A DNA stretch of 64,000 nt from Ancistrus triradiatus (lineage: Eukaryota > Chordata > Actinopteri > Siluriformes > Loricariidae). Location: assembly GCA_025084515.1 (NCBI GenBank), contig JAJAGP010000936.1:186001-250000 (forward strand), written 5' to 3'. A program made the translations under genes and the position numbers. A model generated the notes under the pieces. It was not told the origin of the DNA and made no database searches. It was given only the letters and a program-made list of their open reading frames with translations. Positions 63,405 to 64,000 of this stretch are shown here, one piece after another. The number at the start of each line of letters is the position of its first letter. Position 1 is the stretch's first letter.

Positions 63405-63855
63405 CCACATTACTTGTCTTGCCATTGACAGCCAGCCTTCACCTTCACAGTGGTGTTGCAAACGAGAAACCTGGACTGCTAAGGACAGTATCCATATTGT
63501 CATTAGTGACAAATTCAGGTTCTGTTTGTGATCCGATGACAACCGAGTTCGAGTATGGAGGCCTTGTGGTGAGCACATCAGTCCTGCTTTTGTTGTGGAG
63601 CAACACCCCCAACTAAGCCATCGCATAAGACAATTGGTCAACCCTAGTAGTGATACAAGGGACACTAGCAACTCAGTGATATGTGCAAGACATCCTGTGG
63701 CCACATGTGTTACCTCTTACGGCAGGGCTGTCAAGTGGCATTTTAGAAGGATTTCCCACAGCAAGAGTTTTCCAGCAGTATCTGCCAGGATCGTAACATG
63801 TCTTTGGCCTTCCTGGTCGCGAGATTTATCACCAGTCAAGCATTTATGGTGAGAG
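63405..63855 (+). mobile_element. Tc1-like transposase fragment
   Basis: Plus-strand traces match the middle of a fish Tc1 gene: 'tcattagtgacaaattcagg' (SDKFR, first Asp), 'gagttcgagtatggaggcct' (RVWRP), 'ctagtagtgatacaagggac' (LVVIRGT), and SPVKHLW at the end in place of SPIEHVW. Ends are missing; the second catalytic block is lost. Confidence 0.8.
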
Positions 63856-63897
63856 AAATTACTGTATTCAGTGTCTCACACCCTCTTGTCTGCCTTA

Positions 63898-64000
63898 TTG
63901 TTCTTTAAATCACCCTGTTCCCCACACCTCTTGCCTTCCCATCCTGTCTCTTGTTCTTTAAATCACCCTGTTCCCCACACCTCTTGACTTCGCATCCTGT
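63898..64000. repeat. 53-bp tandem repeat reaching the window edge
   Basis: Nearly two copies of a 53-bp unit containing ttctttaaatcaccctgttc and cccacacctcttg, starting at 63901 and 63954, with two differences. It probably continues to the right. Confidence 0.85.

Noticed and set aside
1..64000. CRISPR arrays, operons or other prokaryotic systems
   Set aside because: The gene structure, splice sites and repeats are all vertebrate; repeated blocks are dispersed transposons, not spaced direct repeats.

Overview
The window is vertebrate nuclear DNA, almost certainly from a teleost fish and probably an ostariophysan. It carries one gene with widely spaced exons, GT-AG introns and large introns packed with Tc1/mariner elements, hAT elements, tRNA-derived SINEs and LINE fragments of fish type. 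Two 100-base runs of N (20229-20328 and 51207-51306) show that it is a scaffold from a draft assembly.

Only one protein-coding gene can be supported: suco (SUN domain-containing ossification factor, also called osteopotentia). It lies on the minus strand and covers nearly the whole window. The start codon is at 61975, preceded by a GC-rich promoter with a CCAAT box and a GC box. Twenty-one coding exons follow leftwards down to 106, and the last C-terminal exon or exons lie beyond base 1. Splice phases agree at every junction except around exon 16. Read together the exons give about 1,090 residues: a signal peptide; a divergent acidic N-terminal region (exons 2-6); the conserved linker and SUN-like domain (exons 7-14); a variable acidic region (exons 15-18); a coiled coil (exons 18-20); and a transmembrane segment (exon 21). 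The largest intron (intron 1, 39780-61922) is 22 kb.

The rest is intron and upstream DNA dominated by transposon debris. At least six different Tc1-like lineages are present: one type at 390-1228 and 40138-40750; a long-TIR type at 4940-6480, 22689-23643 and 11885-12490; a short type at 11025-11805; a 'cactgatca' type at 13298-13873 and 35297-35860; one at 41921-43255; one at 50553-51206; and a further fragment at 63405-63855. There are palindromic MITEs (16625-17265, 18543-19015, 23650-24255), hAT elements (7345-7922, 21471-22123, 44712-45342, a nested pair at 47454-48728, and a BED-type remnant at 48780-49550), a pogo-like element (32396-32964), five SINE copies, an L2-like LINE (about 26835-29000) and a second LINE reverse-transcriptase remnant (about 29860-30480).

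The most notable points concern suco itself. Exon 16 keeps recognisable protein similarity but needs three single-base frame changes within 95 bases, and it sits at a symmetric phase that would allow clean skipping. Exon 4 starts with either a one-base frame break or an unexpected downstream acceptor. The exon 6 acceptor is served by a CT microsatellite that creates an AG-free stretch of about 154 nt. I found no CRISPR array, operon, RNA gene or self-contained new system in this window.
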